This document shows positions 48,401 to 58,800 of a stretch of 64,000 nucleotides of DNA, piece after piece. The notes beneath the pieces were generated by a model. The model was not told the origin of the DNA. It saw only the letters and a program-made list of their open reading frames with translations, and did no database searches. The position numbers and the translations under genes are program-made. Each line of letters starts with the position of its first letter. Position 1 is the stretch's first letter. Where the stretch lies: NCBI GenBank assembly GCA_037783415.1, contig JAZGTN010000029.1, positions 868,001 through 932,000 on the forward strand, read 5' to 3'. The DNA comes from Leptasterias polaris (taxonomy: Eukaryota > Echinodermata > Asteroidea > Forcipulatida > Asteriidae).

Positions 48401-51400
48401 CACTCCAAGATGGAATCCTACACTCCCTGATGACGAACAGAGCATATTGATTTAAATATCAAGTAAACCTCCAGTTCTTTTCAGAACTACACATACTCAC
48501 AAAGGAATTTAATATACAGTGCTACCGCAGACCGCCATCTTACATGTCTTAATGGGTTTTTTTAGAAGGAGAACAAGGGTTTCTGTAAAACTGATCATTA
48601 GCCCTGTTGCTCTGCTTTCTTAGATATGAAGAGCTCCTTCGGGAAGAACAGACTCTGAACCAGGAGGTGACAGCACTGGAGAAACGCCTAGAATCCTGGG
48701 CCCAGGCTCCTCCTGTTACCGTACAAACCAAGCAGACTAAATCCAAACCAGTGTCCTCTGCAAGGAACGTCATAACAGATCTACCTCCTGAAGTGGCAGA
48801 TTTTGAGGTAAGGGAAAAATTGATGACTGAAAGTGCATACTGCAATTAAAATGCCACGAAAATCAATGTTGACATAAGATGACCTTGCATTGTTTAGTGA
48901 CTGCAATATGAAAATGTTACCAAGGGTGGAAAAGCCCTGGGAAATAGTCCTTCTCACTTGTACCCTGCAAATGCTGTATAGAAAAATTGATCAGGTCTCT
49001 TGATGTGTATGGTACATTTGGGTTCATAAAACATCTTTAATTATCCATTAACCCCAGCTCCCTTGAGCATTTTTCCTCTCTTAAACAAAATCCAACACCA
49101 ATGATAACTCCAAACTGTTGGACTCCTATTATGGTGGTATGTCTGATCCCATGTAAAGCATTATCAATTTACTAGTGCAGTCCAACAGTTTCAAAACCTA
49201 TAATGCATGTGGATTTTGAATGTCCTGGGATGGTTAGAAAAATTATGTTGTTATAAAACTTTGTTTGAACACTTGGTTACAGAGATTCTTAGTGCAGACT
49301 GGCGGACATAAAGGAGGCTGGGATGAGTACGATCAAGGAACATTCCTCAAGATAAGAAATAGATATAAGGTAAGCTTTCTGAGATCTCTCACTATAGAAC
49401 TGTTTCCTCTTCTTTTCACTGTATTTTAATTCAGTATGATTTATTTGTTGATGAGGAAAACTTCAAGAGAAGGTTCTGCAGTTGTGTTTAGGAATTATGG
49501 AAACTAACGATGTACTTCAGGCATGTTATTTTTCCAGAGGCTGCAGTTCTTATACTAGATGCTAGGGCACACACTGATGTCTAGCAGTTAAGACATCTGC
49601 TCTTGAAGGCGGGGGTTGTAGGTTCAAGTCCCATTGGATTAGTTTAGCCTGAGCATTTTCCCCATGCAGGACTCGCAATATACTGTACAGGGCTTATCAG
49701 TCACATCAGTGGAAGAGTAAAGCCATAATAATATTCTTTATCCGCGATGCTATTATTTCATCAATAACATTGTAAAACTGCACTTCTTCCACAACATGAA
49801 GTCCTAAACAAAGTTATATCACATTTTTTGAGCAGTTTCTGATATTTTTATCTCTAAAGGGAAAGATAGCCTTCCTGGATGAGGCAGCAACCTCCATCCC
49901 AGGTCGTAATATCATTGATGTAAGACAGCATGAGAATTGGTACCAGGAATATCTGTCATTGATGGAGAAGAAGAAAGAGGCTATACAGAAATGGAAGATT
50001 GTGAAAGAGGTTGGTTTAGTAGAATAATCTTTGAAGCCCACTGTCTACAAGTTAATGTTGTATTCCTCTTGAATGCTGTTTCACAAAAATTAACCCCCTC
50101 TTTAATAGGGGCTATTGTTATCGAACTAGAAACGCACTACAAATACAGCTCAGCCCGTTCCATTCACGTTTCTACTCAATAAGCATCAGAATCTATATAC
50201 TCGGTGCACAAAGTGCCTACAGATGATTGATTGCTAAATGTTAATATGCAAACACATTCCTTCTGCTAAAAAATCTGGATAATGTTAAAAACTGAATACT
50301 ATCCAATATGTCAACCATGATAATAATTTTGTAATTTTCCCTGTTTGGATTAAGGTCTTCACTAAACATCCTCGATTATTACACTTTGTTTTAACCCATG
50401 CACTGTATCTCTTCTGTCAAGGCCCAGAAAGACGATTTTTTAACCCAGGCAGCCATTGATGAAGACGAATTAAAGGAGAAGGAAGAAAGGAAGGCACAGG
50501 CCAGGGTTCGTAAACTTGAAGAGGAGAGAAGAGTGCAAGCGGAGAGAATCAATGCTTGGAAGGTAAAGCTGACAATGACATGTTACTTAGTCCTTACAAG
50601 ACAAGGCAATGTTTCATTAAATAGAACGGCGAAGCTGCCATGGCGAGTTGCTGATCGCTCGATAGAAAAACAATGACTAATAGAAAAACAAATCATTTGA
50701 TCAACTGATGTTAGGGATGGGGACATTAACAAAAATGCACCAAATGATTACCTACTTGGTTTGAAATGGGTGTAACAGAGGAGCTCAGGATGGGTGGGGG
50801 CTGACCAAAAAAAGGAAAGTATTGGTCTGGTAAAGCTCAGGATTGTTCAAGTTTTGCATACGATCCAAAATTTGAATCAAAAAGAAAGAATTTGTTTAAT
50901 ATTGTCGTGAACATACTTACACATGTACATGTATGTATTTTTGTAAAGGTTGGTGTGGGGCGTCAAGTAATGTAATATTTTGAAAGGAAGTTGGATAGCA
51001 CACTGACAAATGATGTCTTTGAATATTTCTTTAACAAAAAGTTACAATCTATCTGTCTATAAAAAAACTTGCAAAAAATAAGTTAGTGGCCTGACGTTTC
51101 GACCCTAGCAGAGTCTTTCTCGAAGGCTAAATGACAACACACAACACACATACAAGCAGACAAGAGTTGCAAGAGTAGTCAAGTGGAAATACATGAATAG
51201 AGAGAGTGGAGGGAGAAAAGCAGAAAGCATTCAGAGAAGGCAGGGGGTAAGCAGGGATTATGAAGACAAAGGGGGGGGGGGGGGGGGTTATGAAGGGAAG
51301 GGGATAGCTTGACCACAAGAAGTTGGGAACACAAAGGACAAAATGGAAGGTTAGAAGAGAGGTAAATAATTAGTTAATACAATGAAGGGCAGACTAATAA

Positions 51401-53795
51401 AGTGGATAACTGTGTGGGAAAAGGAGAAGGTAAAAACAAAAGGTTATTAGTCATTTCCTTCTTGGATATTCAAACCATGGGGCTGAGTGGTCCTTTAGCC
51501 TTCGAGAAAGACTCTGCTAGGGTCGAAACGTCAGGCCACTAACTTATTTTTTGCATTTATAAGCAGTTTGCAACAGCTAATTCTATTTTCTCATAAAAAA
51601 ACTTAATAAATGATCAAAATTGAACTGGTCATGATGGTTAATTCATATTTTTCAATCCAGTTTGAATCTTCCACCATGCTTTTGTCTTGCACTCAGAAGA
51701 ATGTTTAAGAAAGATGACAAGAAAAGATTTAACAATAATTGTATGTAACATGATCATTTGCATTTGTTGACAGGTTCAGAAGGAACTGAAGAAAGCTATG
51801 GAGGAAGAGAAGATAATGGAGTTGGAGATGAAAAAAGTCAAGGAATATGAAAGGGAACAACAAAGAAAGGTGAGATGATGGTCAACAGCAAAGTATCTGC
51901 TCATAAGGAGTAACTCATTGCTTTTAAAACCCTTTCCATTAAACCCTGCCTAGTCAACTTTACTATACCAAGAAAAAAGAAAAAAATCACATTCCATAGC
52001 CAAGCGTAGAGTGTTTGGAAAGATCAAGATTCGATCTATCCGGTGGTAGAAGAAAAAACATAGCTTGCTTCCTCTGCAACCCCTAGAAAGATCCAAAATG
52101 TAAAAAGTGTTCTAGTTTTCAGAGCACACTTTTTAGGGAAAATTTCAAGAATTTTTACAGTTATTAACATAAGTATTTTTTTATATGAAAGGGAATTCAA
52201 TAAGTAATCATATTTTAAAGTATTTGTTTTTCTCTAAAATGATATCTCAAGCGTGCAAAACAACCCCACAATTCTAAAAGCTATCTTATTACTTTTAGAT
52301 AGATGTCAAGAACCGAGTCCAAGAGTACCTTCAGCAAAAGCAGGAAGAAGATGCACTACAGAGACTGGAGGAAGAGGCTAAGAAAGAAATTGAGATTGAG
52401 GAGAAGAGGGTCATAGGTCAAGTGGACGTGGCAAGATTTCAGGAGAGGGATCAACGGAAGATTGAGGAGAGACTAGCCAAGGGAAGAGCTAAAGAGGAGG
52501 AAAAGAGGAAAGCAAGGAGACTAGCCAAGTTGAAGGGTCAGGTAAAGAGAGAAGGAATTACTGAATTATAGAAAACAAAACCTATAAACATGTTTCATTG
52601 TAGGACTGCAGTTAGGAGGCATAGCTTCAGTTTTCCCCCGCAAAACATTTTTCCTTTTGGAGATCTGTGTGTGATCAAATTAATCTGAAATCCTTAACCT
52701 CATTGTGATTTGTGTTTAATCACTGTCCTCTTATAATAATGTTCCTGTTTATTTGGCCAGTCCCAATGATCTTGTTAAAACGAGAGTCAACTGTATGTAT
52801 TTATTGGGTCATACATTAGGGATGGGGGGCTTTATTTATAAACAAATGGCTTCAGCTTCTGTAAACACTTTCCCTTAGGCCTAAAAAAAAGTTATGTTGG
52901 CGTAACCCGACCTACCCTAGATATTTTATTTTTTCAAGGGAAGAAATTTACTAATTAAAGTCTATAAATCAGTTATAAATACGTTTGAAACCGTTTTTCT
53001 TCAATTGTATGGCCATTATAGCATTCATTGTATTTTGGAGTGCACAATGTTGCAGAAGATCGTCACTGGCTGATAGTACTTTTTATGCATGTATAGTATC
53101 GTTCAACCAGTCTGCAACAAGTTTTTAGACGATGGGAAAGATTTCCCAAAATCTAGGCCATTTAAACACTGAAGGCTTATATTGCTAGAATGTCCTACCT
53201 ATTCTATCCTATACCTAGACTATAAAATAAAAAAATATTTAAAAATAAAATAAAAACCCTACCTACCTACCCTATTTTTTCTGCCCGTTACGACAACATA
53301 ATTTGTTTTTTAGGCCTTATTATCAAATAAGGAGGTAAGTTGGGGGTGGTACAAAGATAATGGTGTTCATTTGGGAAATGATAATTAGTCACATTCCTTC
53401 CAATAGTTTTTCATGGGTTTGTTCATTGATGTAGGTTGAAGTGCAGGCAGAGCGTGATCCAACTAGGTTGTATAAACTAACAAAAGGAATGAAAGAACGA
53501 ATGAAAGATACATCATCATCTGGTGGACCAGTCTTACACATGCCTCACAGGTAAAGTCAATACAGGAATGATAAACCATCAATATTACAAGTTCCAAATT
53601 TTTTCTAACCATTTTCATTAAAGTGTCAAGTCCGTACCAGTCAACCAATGGTACAGACATTTTAATTTAGAAAATAAGGCACTGTCATTTTGGAACTGTA
53701 GACAGCAAGTTATCATTTCGATTTTTAATATCTTGTTACTAAATTTGTTTTTTTCACTCAACAGAGCTGTTCCGTCATGGAGAGCAGGGTTATAG
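45498..53795 (+). CDS. CCDC112: CCDC112, coiled-coil ciliogenesis protein, 12 exons, 484 aa
   Basis: Exons: 45498-45616, 46588-46709, 47390-47479, 47856-47931, 48624-48807, 49283-49369, 49860-50009, 50422-50562, 51774-51869, 52299-52541, 53435-53550, 53765-53795. The phases agree and 1455 nt are open to TAG. Matches to vertebrate CCDC112 run along the whole length: NVKPTPEFVEKLKEMMETIE, QRKIYEELLREE, FLVQTGGHKGGWDEYD, RDPTRLYKLTKGMKER and HMPHRAVPSWRAG at the C-terminus. Most of the protein is Lys/Glu-rich coiled coil (about 270-430). Vertebrate CCDC112 is a centriolar-satellite protein linked to ciliogenesis; molecular activity is unknown. The frame stays open upstream to an acceptor-like CTTCAG at 45470, so an upstream coding exon may exist. 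Intron 3 uses a GC donor. Confidence 0.9.
45775..46060. repeat. Repeat cluster with direct and inverted CTCCTAGAACTA motifs
   Basis: CTCCTAGAACTATGAGGTTC occurs at about 45789 and 45910, and the inverse TAGTTCTAGGAGTAAGTGTT occurs twice near 45980-46030 as a 46 bp tandem pair. This is likely the end of a non-autonomous element in CCDC112 intron 1. Confidence 0.5.
46350..46434 (+). repeat. LINE/SINE 3' tail
   Basis: GCGCCTTGAGCGTCACTGAG, then GAGCGCTATATAAGAAGCC and a (TAT)n run. This is the 3' tail shared by many animal L2/CR1-type LINEs and the SINEs they mobilise. The upstream body is not identified. Confidence 0.6.
46740..47200. repeat. Diverged tandem repeat in CCDC112 intron 2
   Basis: CTACTGTCTGACCATTCAAT-like segments recur at about 46753, 46992 and 47113. 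Each is followed by ATCATC and GTGGTTTTGA, and the last two by a GCTAGCCTGCAATTTG-like block. The last two copies are about 120 bp apart. Confidence 0.55.
47390..47479 (+). CDS. CCDC112: CCDC112 exon 3, ending at a GC splice donor
   Basis: The exon ends GAAT/GCAAGT. The phase-1 join to exon 4 after ATGTCAG gives Glu-Phe-Val-Glu-Lys-Leu, exactly the conserved PTP(E/D)FVEKL of the family. The nearest GT (47484) would be out of phase and break the conserved run. GCAAGT is the usual form of a GC donor, though the preceding T is not the consensus AG. Confidence 0.85.
47995..48332. mobile_element. Foldback MITE, copy 2
   Basis: Same family as 29551-29892. Ends GCCATTTGTGAGGTAGATTT and AAATCTAACTCGCAAATGGC are near-perfect inverse repeats. 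Inner arms AAACAGTTGCTA / TAGCAACTGTCT. It lies in CCDC112 intron 4. Confidence 0.75.
49568..49645 (+). repeat. tRNA-related SINE head
   Basis: Box B GGTTCAAGTCC preceded by a box A-like TGTCTAGCAGTTAAGAC. The tRNA fold is not supported. Same box B as the repeat at 30664. It lies in CCDC112 intron 6. Confidence 0.45.
51069..51555. mobile_element. Inverted-repeat element with about 60 bp arms
   Basis: The left arm (51069-51129) reads TTGCAAAAAATAAGTTAGTG, then CTGACGTTTCGACCCTAGCA. The right arm (51496-51555) is its inverse. The interior is A/G-rich with a run of G near 51270. It lies in CCDC112 intron 8. Confidence 0.7.
52877..53317. mobile_element. MITE-like element, 441 bp
   Basis: Ends AGGCCTAAAAAAAAGTTATG and the imperfect inverse of AGGCCTAAAAAACAAATTAT. 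The palindromic AGGCCT at both tips may include the target site. It lies in CCDC112 intron 10, 336 bp from the donor. Confidence 0.65.
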
Positions 53796-54027
53796 CCAAG
53801 GAAGATGCATTGCAACTGCTGACATAGCATCTCTTCACTGGCTGCTCGCAAGTTGATGTATATAATGCATAGATGTGCCATTGCTTCTACTACACTGGTA
53901 CTTGGTTTATTTATGGGGACTCAAATTTTCAAGGATACAAATTAGTTTGTACAGTCTCATCAAGGAAAAATTTCAAAAGTTTAGCCCATCAGGAACAAGT
54001 ACAGGTTATGTGCAAGTTTGATTTCCC

Positions 54028-54271
54028 TAGCAAGATATAAAGAATCGTATAAATTTTGGAGATTTTCCAGGTGGATGTGTAGGCATGCGGGACTCGCATC
54101 TGAAAAGAGAAGAAAAAGAAGAAGAAAGAACTGTATATAATAATAGGTTGAAGTCTTCAGTTGTTCTTTGTCCTTTGTTTTTGTCTGTCCTTTCTCTTGT
54201 TTGCTTGTCTTGTGTTTTTTGTATTGAATTTTGTCGTTTTGCAATAAAAAAATAAAATAAAAAATAAAAAA
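54028..54271 (+). mobile_element. Retroposed insert with A-rich tail and 14 bp target duplication
   Basis: Flanked by identical AAGTTTGATTTCCC at 54014-54027 and 54272-54285. The insert ends GCAATAAAAAAATAAAATAA plus more A-rich sequence, as expected for target-primed reverse transcription (5'-truncated LINE or SINE). It is 244 bp with no coding potential, and lies between the tail-to-tail genes CCDC112 and cyclin B. Confidence 0.8.
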
Positions 54272-54664
54272 AAGTTTGATTTCCCGAGGAAACAGTTACA
54301 AAATCTGGAAAACAAACTCACTCCATTTGGATAAATAAATGTATTTAACTTTACTGAAAAGGTGTATTAAGACCAAGTCTGCTCTTATTTCAGTTTGCCT
54401 AAACTTTCAAATGAATGCACTATTTACAAGTCAATTTGTTTTCTTTCCAAATGCAAAGAGAGAAAGATATATTATTAAGTTGAGCTTCATACATTTTCAA
54501 GGTTGTATCAATGTTCACAAATTTTTTAAGAGGACCAAAATGAATGTACAGATACTAACTCCCAATAAAAACGTGCACAGGCATACATCAAAGAGTCTGC
54601 CTTGTCTGGTGTTCTTTTTTTTAAATTTGAACTTCTAGAGTTTTTGCATTTTGCAAGAGGAACT

Positions 54665-54776
54665 CTAGAAAATCATTCGAACAATTTGTCAATAAGGCAA
54701 GTACTAGGCCAACGGAGACACTAGAAAATCATTTGAACAATTTGTCAATAAGGCAAGTACTAGGCCAACAGAGATT
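54665..54776. repeat. 56 bp tandem duplication
   Basis: CTAGAAAATCATTCGAACAA starts at 54665 and again, with one change, at 54721; the rest of the unit (TTTGTCAATAAGGCAAGTAC) is the same in both. Confidence 0.85.
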
Positions 54777-54859
54777 TGGAGTGAGTGCCCTCTGAAATTA
54801 TTACAGACATTAACTTACAAAACAAAACAATGCTGGAAATCAAGCCATGTTAATTTCAA

Positions 54860-54945
54860 GTAACCTTTTATTTACAAAGAACAAATACATCAAAATAGTT
54901 AATTAAAATACAACAATCATTTTAAAGCTGTCCTTGATAAAAAAT
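54860..54945 (-). promoter_or_regulatory. Candidate cyclin B 3'UTR end: poly(A) signal, Pumilio site, two CPE motifs
   Basis: Reading on the minus strand: TTTTAT (54937-54942) and TTTTAAT (54902-54908) match the two common cytoplasmic polyadenylation elements. A Pumilio consensus TGTAAATA (54869-54876) overlaps an AATAAA hexamer (54867-54872). CPEs lie 30 and 65 nt before the hexamer. This is the arrangement known to silence and then activate maternal cyclin B mRNA in animal oocytes. The 3'UTR would be about 950 nt. A second hexamer at 55228-55233 has no such CPEs. Sites are seen directly; their use is inferred. Confidence 0.45.
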
Positions 54946-55632
54946 TTAGCTTGGACATGATATTTTCAAAGGTGAAGTTAAAATTATATGAACATGAACA
55001 TTTTTGGTCTGAAATTGTGGGGAACTTCCAGACCACTGCGAAAAATGTATTTAATACAGTAAAACAAAAGATTAAATTTACCACAACAGACAAGGTTAAA
55101 GCCAAACTAAAATTAATGTGGGAAGTATTGAACTGTTTTAAAGCTATTGGTTGAACAACTTCTGTACTTTAAAGTGTAACTTTCATACAAATCTGTAACA
55201 TCACCCCATATTTATACCATAATAGTTTTTATTTTAAAAGCAATGATGAATACAAATAGCTGGGTTTTTTTTTGGCTTATAAGGCATCCTTTAGGACTCA
55301 ACATTACTCAGTTTAAAATTAGTGGATTCTGCCGAGCTGTTCAGCTTATTTACATCTCATTGCACAAGCATTCATTTCACCTGAATCTTTCAACACCAAA
55401 AGAATAGTCAGATAGCACCAAGACAAAATTCAGATTTAGCTATTAGTTCAAATTGTCTTATCCACCATTTTTCTAGCATTGAAAACGATGTTCCATACAA
55501 ATGCGTCTTTCCAAACCCAAGCCGTTATCATTTTCATTCAATTTCCTCTCTAGTTGCCTTAAAAAAATATACGTCTATCACCCCAAAATACAGCTTTGAA
55601 GGCCATGTCAGCTCAAACTTCACACTCTTGTT

Positions 55633-55750
55633 AGATCAAATTTTTTGTTCTCGATGCAGTTGTCACTCATGGCCAACAGGCAATATTTTCAGATCAAATT
55701 TTTTGTTCTCGATGCAGTTGTCACTCATGGCCAACAGGCAATATTTTCAG
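55633..55750. repeat. 58 bp perfect tandem duplication in the presumed cyclin B 3'UTR
   Basis: Two identical copies, starting AGATCAAATTTTTTGTTCTC at 55633 and 55691. It begins 73 bp beyond the cyclin B stop codon on the transcribed strand. Confidence 0.9.
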
Positions 55751-55822
55751 CAATAATCAATACTACTCTTATGATTTACATACTATGTATGTACAGAATG
55801 CGAGTCGCTGACGAATCTATGC

Positions 55823-58800
55823 TCAGCACGCCTTGTCAGCGAGGTCCATTACGAAAGATGATTTCAGTTCTGTGCTTGTGCTCACGCTCATGAATTTGCT
55901 ACTTGAGTACTTCTTTCTGACGGCCTGGCAAAAAAGAAAGAAGTAGAGACATTTAGATAAATATAGGGAAAGAAACAAAGATTATCTCTAAGAAGAATCC
56001 AGTCATATACTTGGCGTCACTTAGGGATCTCTTGCTTGTCATTCTGCAGCACTTCAAACTAGTTGAATGTTTCATTATGTGCGAGAAGCCATAGAGAAAT
56101 ATAAACAGCAAAGTAAAGGGCCACAGTGAGTATCTTTAGTACATGTACCTGGAATTTTGATGTTGGTGCATTCTTAATGATGAGGGCCATCTTCTGCATG
56201 ATAGGCATCAGGTGATCTTCACTGTATGCGCTGTAATGGACTAGCGTAGTATTCTGCAAAACAAATCAAATTTCATTTAAATTTGGAACAAATAGTAAAG
56301 GCAATGTATTTATCAATCAGCCTGAGCACACATCCAGTCAAACAGTCAAACAATCAATCAAGCAATTTAAAGTCCTCACCAATGACCCTGACAAAAAAAA
56401 TGTGTAAAGTTTTCTATTGCTAAAAAAAAACTCCAACCAGATTATGAATTGTTTGATCAAGCTTACCCATTCCGCTTCTGGTTCAAGCATCTTACTGGAT
56501 AAGCACAGGGCAGCAGCAGCAATCTCTGATGGGTCATATGGGACGAATGCATATTCTGGTAGAGTTTCCTCCATCAGGTACTTGGCCATGGTGTGTTTAT
56601 GACCATCAACCTGAGGTTTCAAAAGTACAGAATTATTCATGAATACATGCTTACAGGCATTGCTTTGTGCTCCATGAGAAACAGGCATTGTGCACAAGTT
56701 TTTTGTGAAGGAGCCAACTGGGCTAGAAAACTTTCATTTTACTTGACAATGTATGCTGAGCTAGTGTTAAGGGTGGGCCCTGGGGAAGTTTAACAAGGAT
56801 GCACAGTCTGAAGTTGAACAACAAAGGCATTGTGGTTTGGGGCATCTACTCAAAGTTAGTTTAGTAAGATGGACCAAAGTCGAACATTGACCAAGAAGGC
56901 AAAGGTTTGGACATTGGTTCTAGATTGTGATGTAACTCATTGTAAATCTTAAATGTAACCATACTAACTTGGTTGCTGAAAAATTAGTCATGTAATGCAC
57001 TTCCAAAGGAAAAAAAGATTCGGGAACACACTAATAAAAAACAAAAAACACACCAAAGAGACAGCATTGTAAATTAATATCTTACCCCTCCAGCCTTTGA
57101 GTTGCGTCTGAGGAAGTGAATGCACAGTGGTTTACCGAGATTGAAGTCTAGCCTCCTGAGGATATTGCACTCCATGGAACGAATCTGTGCCTTGGTGTAA
57201 GCGTTGTCGGTGATGTACACAAAGTCCCCAATCTCTGGCGGGTACATCTCCTCGTACTTGGCTGCAATTAGCATCGACGTCACACCAACCAGCTGGAGTT
57301 TATTTTTGGACACGGGTTGGACCTGCAAGTAAAAGAAGGATTCCAACTCAATAATCTGTCTAATGTGTGTTTGCAAAAATAAAATGCTCAAACCAAGACA
57401 TACAAGATTTTTCAAAGTTTTGACAAAACACAAATTTTTGTGTGGGCATGTTGTCAATATCAAAGCAGGCCTGTGGCTGTACTCCTGACAACATAGCACC
57501 TTTAATTGACCACTTCATACCTCTAGGAATCTGTCCAGAATTTGAATGGTGAGAAAGAGAGTCTCTTGAAGAAGATGGAATCTAAGATGTACTTGGACCA
57601 GCCAGTCAATGAGGATATTGCGCATTCTCTCTGTGATTTCCTGTATCGTCATATAGTCTGCCCTCACTTTAAATTTACGCTGTGGAGATGGATTCAAATG
57701 AATAAAATGTGACACTGTAGTTATTCAGATACTGATATAATATATAAAGCAATGTACAAATATAATATATAAAGCAATGTACAAAAATAAGTTGTACTAG
57801 CCAATCATGTGAATCAGTTATGCGATGATAGTAGTACAAATCACTTCGGCAAGGCTGGGGTTGTATGACAGATTCATTGATCTTTCATAGAATACTGGGG
57901 GGGGGGGGATGGCATGCCATTTTTTAAAGAAATATTCCATAGTCAGCCCTACATGATGTAGTCCTACAAAATGTTTGAAGAAAATACCTCAAGTTTTCTC
58001 ATGTACTGATAGATGTCATTTACAAACTCGCTGCAGAGCTGTGGGTTTTCAAAGTCATCCTTGTCAATGTCTTCCACTCCTTCCAAGAGGTTCTGGGAGA
58101 ATGCTTCCAGCGCAGTACTGATCTCGCTCATATCCATGGGCTCTGGTGACTGTGGTTTGGCCTAGAGACAGAAGAAACAAAATGATGTTCAACATTTAGA
58201 TCTTTTGACAATGGACTTGGCATCGTCTAAATTTAAAATCTATTCTGTGTTTATAACGTAACATTGTTTAACAGATTTTCTCCTCACCTGTTCCATGGGT
58301 TTAACATTGAGCCCCATGACAGACTGTAGTGAACTGGTAGCCTTTGATTTAGTCATCCCTCGTTTTTTTACCAACTCCTGCAAAAGTTTCAAAAGGAAGG
58401 TTAACAATAAGGAACATTTGTGTATTTGACTATGAATTTTAAAAACTGATCATCGAAATTAGTCAAACTGTTATAATTACTTATAAAATATTACCGACAT
58501 TATAAGGATAATGAAATTTTGAATTTGAAAGAAAACATTGTTATTGCAGTCAAAATGAAAAAGACATTTGTGATTAGGGATACCTTTTTAGTTCCTGCTT
58601 GTGAGTTATTACGTGCTACATTACTGATGTTCTCTAGGGCGCCCCTTGTGCCCAGTGTTGATTTGACTCCCTTCGAGGATGCTCTTGTGGCCATCTTGCC
58701 CATTATCCTGGAGTCAACATTTTCGCCATTCAACATGCCGAGTTTGGCATTGCCGAGAAGATTCTAAAAGAAAAAGTTTTCAGAATTAAAAGTTACACTA

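Noticed and set aside
56417..56602. Plus-strand frames opposite the cyclin B exons (also 58519-58767)
   Set aside because: Antisense shadows of conserved cyclin B exons.
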